DNA of 64,000 nucleotides from assembly GCF_000819785.1 (NCBI RefSeq), contig NZ_CDBK01000071.1:21226-85225 (forward strand), given 5' to 3'. Below the pieces are notes generated by a model that was not told where the DNA came from, did no database searches, and saw only the letters and a list, made by a program, of their open reading frames with translations. The stretch's first letter is position 1, and each line of letters begins with the position of its first letter. Origin of the DNA: Aeromonas caviae (GTDB lineage: Bacteria > Pseudomonadota > Gammaproteobacteria > Enterobacterales > Aeromonadaceae). Both the position numbers and the translations under genes were made by a program. Shown piece after piece: positions 30,735 to 42,964 of the stretch.

Positions 30735-32945
30735 ATGGTTGCGGTGCGCGATATTCATTTGAAAGACAATTTCACTCTGGATGAGTGGGTCAGTTCCCTT
30801 ACCCTGAGTGAAAGTGACAAGAATCAGCTGCGAACCGTCTACCAGTATTGCCTGACCCTGGGTGACGAAGCGCTCACCAACCGCCTGCTGGTGCGCGGGG
30901 TCGAGATGGTGGGCATCCTGCTGATGCTCAGCATGGATCTCGCCACCCTCAAGGCCGCCATTCTCTATCCCTTCGTCGAAGCGGGTCTCATCAGCCAGGA
31001 AAAGGTGAACGAGGACTTCGGCCCCAAGATCGCCAAGCTGGTGGAAGGGGTGCTGGAGATGGAGGCCATCCGCTCCCTGCAAACCCTTCACCGCAGCGAA
31101 ACCTCGCCGGAGCAGGTGGACAACGTGCGCCGCATGCTGCTCGCCATGGTCGAGGACGTGCGCGCCGTGGTCATCAAGCTGGCGGAGCGCATCGCCTGCC
31201 TGCGTGAGGCGAAGAAGGCGGATGAGGAGACCCGGGTGCTGATGGCCCAGGAGATCACCAACATCTATGCCCCCCTTGCGAACCGCCTCGGTATCGGTCA
31301 GCTCAAGTGGGAGCTCGAGGATCTCGCCTTCCGCTACCTGCACCCGGACACCTACAAGCAGATCGCCAAACAGCTGGATGAGAAACGGCTCGACCGCGAG
31401 CGCTACATCCGCGAATTCGTGCAGTCCCTGCGCGATGCCCTGGCCGAGGCCGGCGTCGAGGCCGAGGTCTATGGCCGACCGAAACACATCTACAGCATCT
31501 GGCGCAAGATGCAGAAGAAGCACCTCGAATTCAACGAGCTGTTCGATGTGCGCGCGGTGCGGGTGATCACCAAGCGGCTGCAGGATTGCTACGCGGCGCT
31601 CGGTATCGTTCACACCCATTTCCACCATATTCCCCGCGAATTTGACGACTATGTCGCCAACCCCAAGCCCAATGGCTACCAGTCCATCCACACCGTGGTG
31701 GTGGGGGAGGAGGGCAAGACGGTGGAGATCCAGATCCGTACCGAGCAGATGCATCAGGATGCGGAGCTCGGTGTGGCCGCGCACTGGCGCTACAAGGAAG
31801 GGGCCCAGGCCGCTGCCAAGACCAGCACCTTCGAAGACAAGATCGAATGGCTGCGCAAACTCCTCGCCTGGCAGGAGGATCTCTCGGAGAGCGGCTCCTT
31901 GCTGGACGATCTGCGCAGTCAGGTGTTCGAGGACAGGGTTTATGTCTTCACTCCCAAGGGCGATGTCATCGACCTGCCAGCAGGGGCGACGCCGCTCGAC
32001 TTCGCCTATCACGTGCACAGCATGATCGGTCACCGCTGCATCGGCACCAAGATCGACGGTCGTATCGTGCCCTTCACCTATACGCTGCAAACCGGTGATC
32101 AGGTGGAGGTGATCACCCAGAAGGAGCCGAACCCGAGCCGCGACTGGATGAACCCGAACGCCGGCTTCCTGCGCTCCAGCCGGGCGCGGGCCAAGGTGGC
32201 CACCTGGTTCAGAAAGCTGGACCGGGACAAGAACATCGCCGCCGGCAAGGAGTTGCTGGAGAAGGAGCTGGACCGCCACAACCTCACCCTCTCCAAGGTG
32301 GACAAGGTGGTGCTGGAGCGCTTCCATGCGGAGGAGCTGGAAGATTTGCTGGCCGGTATCGGCAGCGGCGACATCCGCATCAACCAGCTGCTCAACTACC
32401 TCGACACCCGCTACAACAAGCCGACGGCGGAAGAAGAAGATCGCCGTCTGCTGGAGAAGCTGGAGCAGAAGGCCAATGTGCCCTTCCGCCCCAAACCCAA
32501 GGATCACATAGTAGTGGAAGGGGTGGGCAACCTGATGACTCACATCGCCCGCTGCTGCCAGCCCATCCCGGGGGACGCCATCCAGGGCTTCATCACCATG
32601 GGACGGGGGGTTTCCATCCACCGGGAGGATTGCGAGCAGCTCAAGGAGCTGTCGCGTCGCAACCCGGAGCGTCTGATCGATGCGGTCTGGGGGGAGAACT
32701 ACTCCGGCGGTTACGGTCTCACCATCCGCATTCTCTCCAACGACAGATCCGGCCTGCTGCGCGACATCACCACCGTGCTCGCCAACGAGAAGATCAACGT
32801 GATGGGAGTGCGTTCGCGCTCCAACGTGCGCGAGCAGACCGCCGAAATAGACATGGAGCTGGAGATTTACAACATCAACGCCTTCAACCGGGCGTTGGCC
32901 AAGCTCAGTCAGCTCAACGACGTGATCAGCGCCAAGCGGCTGTAA
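30735..32945 (+). CDS. relA: GTP pyrophosphokinase RelA
   Basis: Ribosome-associated (p)ppGpp synthetase of the stringent response. The 736-aa protein has an inactive pseudo-hydrolase domain lacking the HD pair, the synthetase domain with FDVRAVRVI, GYQSIHTVV and EIQIRTEQMH, a TGS domain (DRVYVFTPKGDVIDLPAGATPLDFAYHVH) and a C-terminal ACT domain (TIRILSNDRSGLLRDITTVL). The ATG at 30735 has AAGGA 8 bases upstream. A terminator follows, then mazG; mazEF, present here in E. coli, is absent. Confidence 0.97.
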   Translation: MVAVRDIHLKDNFTLDEWVSSLTLSESDKNQLRTVYQYCLTLGDEALTNRLLVRGVEMVGILLMLSMDLATLKAAILYPFVEAGLISQEKVNEDFGPKIAKLVEGVLEMEAIRSLQTLHRSETSPEQVDNVRRMLLAMVEDVRAVVIKLAERIACLREAKKADEETRVLMAQEITNIYAPLANRLGIGQLKWELEDLAFRYLHPDTYKQIAKQLDEKRLDRERYIREFVQSLRDALAEAGVEAEVYGRPKHIYSIWRKMQKKHLEFNELFDVRAVRVITKRLQDCYAALGIVHTHFHHIPREFDDYVANPKPNGYQSIHTVVVGEEGKTVEIQIRTEQMHQDAELGVAAHWRYKEGAQAAAKTSTFEDKIEWLRKLLAWQEDLSESGSLLDDLRSQVFEDRVYVFTPKGDVIDLPAGATPLDFAYHVHSMIGHRCIGTKIDGRIVPFTYTLQTGDQVEVITQKEPNPSRDWMNPNAGFLRSSRARAKVATWFRKLDRDKNIAAGKELLEKELDRHNLTLSKVDKVVLERFHAEELEDLLAGIGSGDIRINQLLNYLDTRYNKPTAEEEDRRLLEKLEQKANVPFRPKPKDHIVVEGVGNLMTHIARCCQPIPGDAIQGFITMGRGVSIHREDCEQLKELSRRNPERLIDAVWGENYSGGYGLTIRILSNDRSGLLRDITTVLANEKINVMGVRSRSNVREQTAEIDMELEIYNINAFNRALAKLSQLNDVISAKRL

Positions 32946-32954
32946 TGCTCAACC

Positions 32955-32984
32955 GACCGGCCCCAGTGGCCGGTCTGCATTTTC
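32955..32984 (+). terminator. Rho-independent terminator after relA
   Basis: A perfect 8-bp GC-rich stem (32955-32962 with 32968-32975) with a 5-base loop, followed by TGCATTTTCT. Confidence 0.75.
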
Positions 32985-33041
32985 TCCCTCCTTGTAGAGC
33001 ATTGAAGACGGATATCACGCGCCCCATCTCCGGCCGCCATG

Positions 33042-33060
33042 GCTCCACATCATGTGGAGC
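33042..33060. repeat. Short palindrome upstream of mazG
   Basis: An 8-bp perfect inverted repeat (33042-33049 with 33053-33060) with a TCA centre lies in the relA-mazG gap. It could be an operator; no family can be assigned. Confidence 0.3.
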
Positions 33061-33116
33061 AGTGGCGTGAGCGGATATTCATGAACCCCATTTACCGAAT
33101 CGAAAGTGAGTTGCCC

Positions 33117-33914
33117 ATGTCCCAACGCTACGACCTTCCCCAACTGCTCGACATCATGGCTAGATTGCGTGACCCGAACGGGGGCTGTCCCTGGGATCTC
33201 AAGCAGAGCTTCCAGACCATAGTGCCGCACACCCTGGAGGAGGCCTACGAGGTGGCGGATGCCATCGAGAGCGAAGATTGGCAAGGGCTGAAGGGGGAGC
33301 TCGGTGATCTGCTGTTCCAGGTCGTGTTCTATGCCCAGCTCGGCAAGGAGCAGGGATTGTTCGACTTTGCCGACATCGTCGATACCGTGAGCGAGAAGCT
33401 CATTCGCCGCCACCCCCATGTCTTCTCCGATGCCGACCTGGGTGACGAGCAGGCGGTCAAAGCGAACTGGGAGGCGGAAAAGGCCAAAGAGCGGGCCGCG
33501 CTCGACAAGGAGAGCGTGCTGGACGATATCCCCCTCTCCCTGCCTGCCCTGACCCGGGCCGCCAAGATCCAGAAGCGCTGCGCTACCGTCGGTTTTGACT
33601 GGAAGACGCTGGGGCCCGTGGTGGACAAGATCCACGAGGAGATCGACGAGGTGATGGAAGAGGTGTTGATGGCGGATGTGGACGAGGGGCGGGTGAGCGA
33701 CGAGCTCGGCGATCTCTTGTTCGCCACCGTCAACCTGGTGCGCCATCTGGGCAAGGATCCCGAGCAGGTGCTGAGGGCTGCCAACACCAAGTTTGAGCGT
33801 CGTTTTCGTCAAGTTGAACACTTTATTGCCGCAGAAGGTCTGAAAATGACGGATTGCTCCCTGGAGAAGCTGGACGAGGCCTGGAACAAGGCCAAGGAAA
33901 CCGAACAAAGTTGA
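33117..33914 (+). CDS. mazG: Nucleoside triphosphate pyrophosphohydrolase MazG
   Basis: Hydrolyses noncanonical and canonical NTPs to NMPs and limits (p)ppGpp toxicity in the stringent response. Two MazG repeats are visible: the first with EEAYEVADAIE and ELGDLLFQVVFYA, the second with EEIDEVMEEV and ELGDLLFATVNLVRHL, whose EExxE and ExxD residues bind magnesium. The ATG at 33117 gives 265 aa, matching E. coli (263); in-frame ATGs at 33081 and 33039 would lengthen it. Lies between relA and pyrG. Confidence 0.92.
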   Translation: MSQRYDLPQLLDIMARLRDPNGGCPWDLKQSFQTIVPHTLEEAYEVADAIESEDWQGLKGELGDLLFQVVFYAQLGKEQGLFDFADIVDTVSEKLIRRHPHVFSDADLGDEQAVKANWEAEKAKERAALDKESVLDDIPLSLPALTRAAKIQKRCATVGFDWKTLGPVVDKIHEEIDEVMEEVLMADVDEGRVSDELGDLLFATVNLVRHLGKDPEQVLRAANTKFERRFRQVEHFIAAEGLKMTDCSLEKLDEAWNKAKETEQS

Positions 33915-33960
33915 TTTGGCGCAAGACGGGGCGGCGGGGAGCCTGATAGATTTTTGTTCA

Positions 33961-33989
33961 TTGTTTGGGAGTGGGGGTTTTGGTATACT
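33961..33989 (+). promoter_or_regulatory. Sigma-70 promoter upstream of pyrG
   Basis: TTGTTT at 33961-33966, a 17-base spacer and TATACT at 33984-33989, preceded by TGG as an extended -10. A pyrimidine-rich start region (TTTCCCC) follows, of the sort often seen at pyrimidine-sensitive promoters. Confidence 0.55.
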
Positions 33990-34037
33990 GTTTCCCCGTC
34001 CTGCTTCATCCCCGAAGCACCCCTTAAAATTCCCTAA

Positions 34038-37084
<3,047 letters not shown>

Positions 37085-37108
37085 TTTTCGCCTGCGTTCA
37101 TGCTTCAC

Positions 37109-37136
37109 AAAGCCCCGCCATCTGGCGGGGCTTTTT
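37109..37136 (+). terminator. Rho-independent terminator after eno
   Basis: A perfect stem of 11 bp (37109-37119 with 37124-37134) with an ATCT loop and a T run. Confidence 0.93.
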
Positions 37137-37261
37137 CGTTCTGCGCTTATGGGCGTGTGCGACCTGCATTTTTTATTCCGACCAACCCATCCGGCACACA
37201 GGCTTTCTTTTGTCTTGCCTGCGAATATGGGAAACTAGGCCGCTTGAAGGAGACTCAGTGC

Positions 37262-37579
37262 ATGCGGCTACTCACTCTTATCCTGCTCCTCCTGTTGGGA
37301 GGGCTGCAATATGACCTCTGGCTGGGGAAAAACGGCCTCTCCGACTATCGGGAACTCTCCACCGCCATCGAGCGGCAGCAACAGGACAACCTGGTACTCA
37401 AGGACCGCAACAGCCTGATTTACCGGGAAATCGACGATCTTACCTCTGGCCTTGAGGCCATCGAGGAGTTGTCGCGCAACGATCTTGGCTACATCAAGCA
37501 GGGCGAGACCTTCTACCGAATCATTCCCAAAGAAAAGGATCAGGTGACGGAGCCTGATGGTGCCCCCTACGATGACTGA
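37262..37579 (+). CDS. ftsB: Cell division protein FtsB
   Basis: Bitopic inner-membrane protein of the FtsQLB subcomplex that activates septal wall synthesis. The 105-aa product has a membrane helix at residues 3-20 (RLLTLILLLLLGGLQY), then a periplasmic coiled coil (about 30-70) and the conserved LGYIKQGETFYRI. AAGGAG lies about 9 bases upstream of the ATG. Its end overlaps ispD by 23 bases. Confidence 0.94.
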   Translation: MRLLTLILLLLLGGLQYDLWLGKNGLSDYRELSTAIERQQQDNLVLKDRNSLIYREIDDLTSGLEAIEELSRNDLGYIKQGETFYRIIPKEKDQVTEPDGAPYDD

Positions 37580-38303
37580 TAGCCTGAGCGGCCTGACCGC
37601 CATCGTCCCCGCTGCCGGTATTGGCAGTCGCATGGGGGCCAATTGCCCCAAGCAGTACCTTTCCCTGGCAGGGAAATGCATTCTGGAGCACACCCTGGAG
37701 CGTCTGCTCTCCCATCCCGCCATCGCCCGTGTGATCGTGGCGCTGGCGCCCCACGACCGCTGGTTTGAGACCTTGACCGTGGCAGCCGATCCGCGGGTGC
37801 TGCGAGTGCAAGGGGGAAGCGAGCGCGCCTTCTCCGTGCTCAATGCGTTGCACATGGCAGAAGGGGAGTGGGCACTGGTGCATGACGCTGCCCGGCCCTG
37901 TCTGACCCACGAGGATCTCGATGCGCTCATTGCTGCCGCCATGGCCTCTGGCGGTGCCATCCTCGGCAGCCGGGTGCGCGATACCATGAAGCGCACCGAT
38001 GCGGCCGGCAATATCCTCGCCACCGTGGATCGCGAGCAGCTCTGGCATGCCCTGACGCCCCAGATGTTTTTGGTCCGCCCCCTCAAGCGGGCGCTTGAGG
38101 AGGGGCTGGCGCTCGGCGCCGCCATCACCGATGAAGCCTCCGCCATGGAGCGGGCCGGTTTCCCCGTGCGCATGGTGGAAGGGCGGGCCGATAACATCAA
38201 GGTGACCCGGCCGGAAGATCTCTCCCTGGCCGGGCTCTATTTACAGCAACAACGTGCGTGCCGGTCGGCACGACCCGATTCATCCCCAGAGGAGCAGGCA
38301 TGA
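37557..38303 (+). CDS. ispD: 2-C-methyl-D-erythritol 4-phosphate cytidylyltransferase
   Basis: Third step of the MEP isoprenoid pathway, forming CDP-methylerythritol. The 248-aa protein has the nucleotide-binding IVPAAGIGSRMG, KQYL, VHDAARPC and AITDEASAME. The ATG at 37557 is preferred because ACGGAG sits 5 bases upstream; the ATG at 37572, overlapping the ftsB stop, has none. Its stop overlaps a 21-aa mini-ORF that leads into ispF. Confidence 0.95.
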   Translation: MVPPTMTDSLSGLTAIVPAAGIGSRMGANCPKQYLSLAGKCILEHTLERLLSHPAIARVIVALAPHDRWFETLTVAADPRVLRVQGGSERAFSVLNALHMAEGEWALVHDAARPCLTHEDLDALIAAAMASGGAILGSRVRDTMKRTDAAGNILATVDREQLWHALTPQMFLVRPLKRALEEGLALGAAITDEASAMERAGFPVRMVEGRADNIKVTRPEDLSLAGLYLQQQRACRSARPDSSPEEQA

Positions 38304-38365
38304 TCCGCACCGGACATGGTTTTGATGAGACAGATTTCCGTGTATTGAGGAGGGCGCAAGCATGA
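38300..38365 (+). CDS. 21-aa coupled mini-ORF carrying a copy of the ispF start
   Basis: Begins [10 protein letters not shown], duplicating the ispF start [10 protein letters not shown]. Over the first 28 bases the two match at 25, including a shared GAGGAG ribosome site upstream. The ATG overlaps the ispD stop (ATGA, 38300-38303) and the frame ends at TGA 38363-38365, overlapping the ispF ATG. It is best read as a tandem duplication of the ispF start that left a coupling frame; whether the peptide does anything is unknown. Confidence 0.6.
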   Translation: MIRTGHGFDETDFRVLRRAQA

Positions 38366-38838
38366 TGCGGATCGGACATGGTTTTGATGTTCACAAGTTT
38401 GGCGGGGTTGGTCCCTGCATGCTGGGCGGGGTGGCGGTGCCCTATGAACAGGGCCTGCTGGCCCACTCCGATGGCGACGTGGTGCTGCATGCGGTGAGCG
38501 ATGCCCTGCTGGGGGCCATCGGCGCCGGCGACATCGGCCGCCACTTCCCCGATACCGCCGCCGAATTCAAGGGCATCGACAGCCGCATCCTGCTGCGGGA
38601 TGTCTTTGCCCGCGTGCAGCTCGCCGGTTATGCCATCGGCAACCTGGATGTGACCATCATCGCCCAGGCCCCCAAGATGGCCCCCCATATCGACGCCATG
38701 TGCGCCGTGCTGGCCGCGGATCTGCAATGTGACTTGAACCGGGTGAACGTCAAGGCGACCACCACCGAACAACTCGGATTCACGGGGCGCAAGGAAGGGA
38801 TCGCCACCGAAGCCGTCGTCTTGCTGGTGAAACAATGA
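38362..38838 (+). CDS. ispF: 2-C-methyl-D-erythritol 2,4-cyclodiphosphate synthase
   Basis: Cyclises the CDP-ME phosphate intermediate in the MEP pathway. The 158-aa protein has the zinc-binding GHGFDVHKF near the N-terminus, [13 protein letters not shown], and the C-terminal [16 protein letters not shown]. The start has two adjacent ATGs (38362, 38365). Its stop overlaps the truD start (ATGA). Confidence 0.97.
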   Translation: MMRIGHGFDVHKFGGVGPCMLGGVAVPYEQGLLAHSDGDVVLHAVSDALLGAIGAGDIGRHFPDTAAEFKGIDSRILLRDVFARVQLAGYAIGNLDVTIIAQAPKMAPHIDAMCAVLAADLQCDLNRVNVKATTTEQLGFTGRKEGIATEAVVLLVKQ

Positions 38839-39896
38839 TGCTTGAACAACTTGCCTATCTGCACGGGACGCCCACTGCTCGCGGCATCCTCAAGGCCGAG
38901 GCCGCCGACTTCGTGGTCAATGAAGATCTCGGGTTTGCACCTTGCGGCGAGGGGGAACACATCTTCGTCCGGGTACGCAAAACCGGTGAGAATACCGCCT
39001 GGGTGGCTGGTCTGCTGGCCGATGCGGCCGGGGTTGCCCGCAATGCGGTGACCTGGGCTGGTCTGAAAGATCGCCATGCGGTGACCGAACAGTGGTTCGG
39101 CATCCATCTGCCGGGCAAGGGCGAGCTGGATCTCTCGGTCATCGAGAACGACAACATCCGGATCCTTGAGGTGAAGCGCCACAACAAGAAGCTGCGGGTC
39201 GGCTATCTCAAGGGCAACCACTTCACCCTGCGTCTCACCGGGCTGGAGCAGGCCGACGGGCTGGAATCCCGTCTGCAGGCGATTGCAACCCAGGGGGTAC
39301 CCAACTACTACGGCGAGCAGCGTTTCGGCCGCGGTGGCAACAACCTGGAGGCCGCCAAGGCGATGTTCGCCGGCAAACGGATCAAGGATCGCAACAAGCG
39401 CTCCCTCTATCTGTCCGCCGCCCGCAGCATGCTGTTCAATGCCATTGTCAGCGCCCGCATCGAGCAGGGACTGGCCCATCAGCTGCTGGCAGGCGACTGC
39501 GTGATGCTCAAGGGCAGCCACTCCATCTTCAGCGAAGAGAGCGTGACTCCCGAGCTGGAGGCGCGCCTTGCCTCCGGGGACGTGCAGCTGACCGCTCCCC
39601 AGTGGGGCCGTGGCCGTCTGGCGAGCCAGGGCGCTGCTGCCGAGTTCGAGCAAGAAGTGCTGGCTCCTTATGGTGACTGGTGCGAAGGACTGGAGAAAGC
39701 CGGGCTGGATCAGGACAGGCGCCCGCTGCTACTCAAGCCGGAGCAGATGAGCTGGCAACGGGAGGACGAGGTGCTGACCCTGTCGTTCTTCCTGCCTGCC
39801 GGCGCCTTTGCCACCAGTGTGGTACGCGAATTAATGCAGGCCGAAGAGGCCGATCACGGTTTCAGGAACTCAACCGATGCGAATTCTGGTCAGTAA
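38835..39896 (+). CDS. truD: tRNA pseudouridine-13 synthase TruD
   Basis: Isomerises U13 in tRNA-Glu. The 353-aa protein has the family motif [13 protein letters not shown] with the catalytic Asp near residue 80, [14 protein letters not shown], and the inserted TRUD domain between them. Starts at ATGATG overlapping the ispF stop and overlaps surE by 20 bases. Confidence 0.96.
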   Translation: MMLEQLAYLHGTPTARGILKAEAADFVVNEDLGFAPCGEGEHIFVRVRKTGENTAWVAGLLADAAGVARNAVTWAGLKDRHAVTEQWFGIHLPGKGELDLSVIENDNIRILEVKRHNKKLRVGYLKGNHFTLRLTGLEQADGLESRLQAIATQGVPNYYGEQRFGRGGNNLEAAKAMFAGKRIKDRNKRSLYLSAARSMLFNAIVSARIEQGLAHQLLAGDCVMLKGSHSIFSEESVTPELEARLASGDVQLTAPQWGRGRLASQGAAAEFEQEVLAPYGDWCEGLEKAGLDQDRRPLLLKPEQMSWQREDEVLTLSFFLPAGAFATSVVRELMQAEEADHGFRNSTDANSGQ

Positions 39897-40638
39897 TGAC
39901 GATGGGGTGCACGCCGAGGGCATTCGCGCCCTCAGCGAGGCGTTGCGTGCCTGTGGCGAGGTCGTGGTGGTGGCGCCGGATCGCAACCGCAGCGGTGCCA
40001 GCCACTCCCTGACGCTGGAAGTGCCGCTGCGGGTCATCCGCCTCGATGCGTCCAGTTTTCACGGCATCAAGAGTTATGCGGTCAAGGGGACGCCGACCGA
40101 CTGCGTTCATCTGGCGGTCAACGAACTGCTGCGCCCTGAGCCCGACATGGTGGTGGCCGGTATCAATCACGGGGCCAACCTGGGGGATGACGTCATCTAC
40201 TCGGGGACGGTGGCGGCCGCGACGGAAGGGCGTCATCTTGGTTTCCCCTCCATCGCCGTTTCGCTGGTGGGCAAGACTCATTTCGCCAGTGCGGCCCACT
40301 ACGCCGCCCAGCTGGTGCGGGGGCTGATGGTGCATCCGTTGCCTGCGGATCAGATCCTCAACGTGAATGTGCCGGACCTGCCGCTCGAGCAGATCAAGGG
40401 GATCAGGGTGACCCGCCTTGGCAATCGCCACCGGGCGGAGTCGGTGATCCGCACCGAGGATCCCCGTGGTCAGCCGGTCTACTGGATTGGTCCCCCCGGC
40501 AACCAGCAGGATGCGGGAGAGGGAACGGACTTTGCCGCCATCGAGCAGGGTTATGTCTCCATCACTCCCCTGACCATCGACATGACGGCCTACGGCAGTC
40601 TGTCGACCCTGGGCGCGTGGCTGGATCTGCAGGGATGA
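39877..40638 (+). CDS. surE: 5'/3'-nucleotidase SurE
   Basis: Metal-dependent nucleoside-monophosphate phosphatase linked to stationary-phase survival. The 253-aa protein has the divalent-metal motif LVSNDDG at the N-terminus, [13 protein letters not shown] and [21 protein letters not shown]. It lies in the conserved truD-surE-pcm-nlpD-rpoS run. Confidence 0.97.
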   Translation: MRILVSNDDGVHAEGIRALSEALRACGEVVVVAPDRNRSGASHSLTLEVPLRVIRLDASSFHGIKSYAVKGTPTDCVHLAVNELLRPEPDMVVAGINHGANLGDDVIYSGTVAAATEGRHLGFPSIAVSLVGKTHFASAAHYAAQLVRGLMVHPLPADQILNVNVPDLPLEQIKGIRVTRLGNRHRAESVIRTEDPRGQPVYWIGPPGNQQDAGEGTDFAAIEQGYVSITPLTIDMTAYGSLSTLGAWLDLQG

Positions 40639-40642
40639 CGTT

Positions 40643-41260
40643 GTGATAGTACAGCGCCTGTTGAATCAACTGATTGCCCAGGATGTCCGCGATTTCCGCG
40701 TATTGGCGGCGATCGCGAAGGTGCCGCGCCAGCTGTTTGTGGACGAGGCCATGGCCCACAAGGCCTGGGACAATACGGCCCTGCCCATCGGCCATGGGCA
40801 GACCATCTCCCAGCCTTACATCGTGGCGCGCATGACCGAGCTGCTGATCCAGAACGATCCGGCCCATGTGCTGGAGATCGGGACGGGATCGGGCTACCAG
40901 ACGGCGGTACTGGCCCACCTAGTGGAGCATGTCTACACCATGGAGCGGATCAAGTCGCTGCAGTTTCAGGCCCGGCGCAGATTGCGCCAGCTCGATCTGC
41001 ACAATGTGTCGGCCAAGCACGGCAATGGGTGGCTAGGTTGGCCCAACAAGGGCCCTTTCGACGCCATTCTGGTGACGGCGGCGGCCAGTGAGGTCCCCAA
41101 GGCCCTGACCGATCAGCTGGCTGATGGTGGTCGTCTGGTGTTGCCGGTGGGTGATGGCCAGCAGACCCTGCAGCTCATCGAGCGATCGGGCTCCCAGCTC
41201 ACCAGCCGGATCCTGGAGCCGGTACGTTTCGTTCCCCTGATTGACGGAGATGTCGAGTGA
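40643..41260 (+). CDS. pcm: Protein-L-isoaspartate O-methyltransferase
   Basis: Repairs isoaspartyl residues in damaged proteins using SAM. The 205-aa protein has the SAM-binding [16 protein letters not shown], preceded by the family block [14 protein letters not shown]. The start is GTG at 40643, 4 bases after surE. It ends overlapping the next gene by GTGA. Confidence 0.96.
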   Translation: MIVQRLLNQLIAQDVRDFRVLAAIAKVPRQLFVDEAMAHKAWDNTALPIGHGQTISQPYIVARMTELLIQNDPAHVLEIGTGSGYQTAVLAHLVEHVYTMERIKSLQFQARRRLRQLDLHNVSAKHGNGWLGWPNKGPFDAILVTAAASEVPKALTDQLADGGRLVLPVGDGQQTLQLIERSGSQLTSRILEPVRFVPLIDGDVE

Positions 41261-41838
41261 AGTTGTTTTCCCGCCTTTATGTTCTGGTGATGCAGTGGGC
41301 ACGCCACAAGTATGCCCCCTGGTATCTGGCCATCACCGCCTTTATTGAATCCATCTTCTGGCCCATCCCGGTGGATGTGATGCTGGCGCCCATGGCGCTC
41401 GGCAAACCTCATCGCGCCTGGCACTATGCCGCGCTGGCCACTCTCTTTTCGGTGCTGGGCGCCCTGTTTGGTTATCTGCTCGGCTATGCCCTGTGGGAGC
41501 CAGTGGTGCAGCCGCTGGTGACCTCGGTTGGCTATGAGGACAAGATTGCCCTGGCCGAGCAGTGGTTCGCGCAGTGGGGCATCTGGGTTATTTTTATTGC
41601 CAGCTTCACGCCGATCCCCTACAAGGTGTTTACCGTCACGGCTGGCTTGCTTCACATGGCACTGTTGCCTTTCATCCTGACCTCGCTGATCGGTCGTGGC
41701 ATGCGCTTCTTCCTGGTTGCAGGTCTGATGCGCTGGGGCGGCGAGAAGATGGAGCGCAAGCTGATGCACTATGTGGATGTGCTGGGCTGGCTCTGTATTG
41801 GTTTGGCCGTTGCGGCCTATTTCTGGTTTAGTCGTTAA
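41257..41838 (+). CDS. YqaA-type membrane protein (VTT/DedA superfamily)
   Basis: A 193-aa inner-membrane protein with about four hydrophobic segments. The [18 protein letters not shown] and [20 protein letters not shown] segments are typical of the VTT domain (re-entrant loops with Pro-Ile-Pro), so a lipid or small-molecule transport role is possible. It starts with GTG at 41257 overlapping the pcm stop. Compared with E. coli it is an extra gene between pcm and nlpD. Confidence 0.85.
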   Translation: MKLFSRLYVLVMQWARHKYAPWYLAITAFIESIFWPIPVDVMLAPMALGKPHRAWHYAALATLFSVLGALFGYLLGYALWEPVVQPLVTSVGYEDKIALAEQWFAQWGIWVIFIASFTPIPYKVFTVTAGLLHMALLPFILTSLIGRGMRFFLVAGLMRWGGEKMERKLMHYVDVLGWLCIGLAVAAYFWFSR

Positions 41839-41847
41839 GGATCCACT

Positions 41848-42918
41848 ATGTGTTCGCGTGTTTGGCAAGGTAGCGGTGTCGTCGTGTTGTCATGGCTGCT
41901 GCTTGCCTGTTCCTCCAGCAAGACTGCGGCTCCGGTGCACAGCCTGGGCAATGATCAGGTCGCTTCGACCATCCCCGTGCGTCAAGGTATGACCAAGCCC
42001 GGCATTGCAGGCAACGGGTACACCGTGGTCAAAGGAGACACTCTCTATTCCATTGCATTTCGTTCTGGCATGGATGTGGCTTCGCTTATCAGCATCAATG
42101 GCATCACTCCCCCCTATAACATTTATCCCGGCCAGCAGCTCAGGCTCGATGGCGCTTCCGCCCCCATGGCGGTGGCAACCGTCGGCAGCCCTGTCAGTCG
42201 TGGCAGCGTGACGGGGTCTGGCAGTTACGAGGTGCGCCGTGGCGATACCTTGAGCAGCATCGGTCGCCAGTTCGGTCTCTCCAACCAGGCCTTGGCCCAG
42301 CGCAACAACCTCCAGGCTCCTTATGCATTGCACGTGGGCCAGGTGCTCAATGTAGGGGGCTCGGGTTCCTCGGGTGGTCAGATGGTGGCAGCAGCCACAC
42401 CGGTGGTGACCAGCACGGGGCCCAAACCCCTGGCCACGGCTCCGGCAGGTACGACCACACCATTTATTGCTCAGAAAACGATTGCTCCTGCCTCGTCAAC
42501 AGCATACGCTCAGGCGAAAGAACAAAAAACCGTCAGTTCCTCGTCAACACTCTCCTGGCATTGGCCGACCAAAGGGCGGATCGTTGAAGGCTTCTCCGTT
42601 GCGGAACAAGGCAACAAGGGCATCGACATTTCCGGCCAGAAGGGCCAACCCATTTACGCTGCGAGCAGCGGCAAAGTGGTCTATGCGGGCAGTGCACTGC
42701 GAGGGTATGGCAAGCTGATAATTCTCAAGCACAACGATGACTACCTCTCCGCCTACGCTCACAACGATGAGTTGAGGGTCAAGGAGGGAGACACCGTGAA
42801 GGGCGGAGCGGTTATCGCCAATATGGGTAGCACGGATGCGCCGGATGTGCGCTTGCACTTTGAAATCCGGTACAAAGGCAAGTCGATCAACCCGATGGGC
42901 TATTTGCCAAAGCGTTAA
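41848..42918 (+). CDS. nlpD: Murein hydrolase activator NlpD
   Basis: Outer-membrane lipoprotein that activates the septal amidase AmiC. The 356-aa protein has a lipobox LLAC (Cys21), two LysM peptidoglycan-binding modules (YTVVKGDTLYSIAF at about 58-102 and YEVRRGDTLSSIGR at about 127-171) where E. coli NlpD has one, a low-complexity linker, and a C-terminal LytM domain (about 235-350). The LytM site is degenerate: NKGIDISG lacks the zinc His and VRLHFEIR keeps only one of the HxH pair, so it is a regulator, not an enzyme. rpoS promoters commonly lie within nlpD. Confidence 0.94.
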   Translation: MCSRVWQGSGVVVLSWLLLACSSSKTAAPVHSLGNDQVASTIPVRQGMTKPGIAGNGYTVVKGDTLYSIAFRSGMDVASLISINGITPPYNIYPGQQLRLDGASAPMAVATVGSPVSRGSVTGSGSYEVRRGDTLSSIGRQFGLSNQALAQRNNLQAPYALHVGQVLNVGGSGSSGGQMVAAATPVVTSTGPKPLATAPAGTTTPFIAQKTIAPASSTAYAQAKEQKTVSSSSTLSWHWPTKGRIVEGFSVAEQGNKGIDISGQKGQPIYAASSGKVVYAGSALRGYGKLIILKHNDDYLSAYAHNDELRVKEGDTVKGGAVIANMGSTDAPDVRLHFEIRYKGKSINPMGYLPKR

Positions 42919-42964
42919 CTCAGAGAGCTGAGTCTTACTCTGGTGTAGGTCAGGGAGAGATATC

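Noticed and set aside
32946..33116. A mazEF toxin-antitoxin pair between relA and mazG
   Set aside because: The gap is only about 170 bases and holds no frame of the right size; mazG follows relA directly.
40635..40646. A three-codon ATG-ACG-TTG-TGA frame between surE and pcm, overlapping both
   Set aside because: Too short to separate from chance and without similarity to the pcm start.
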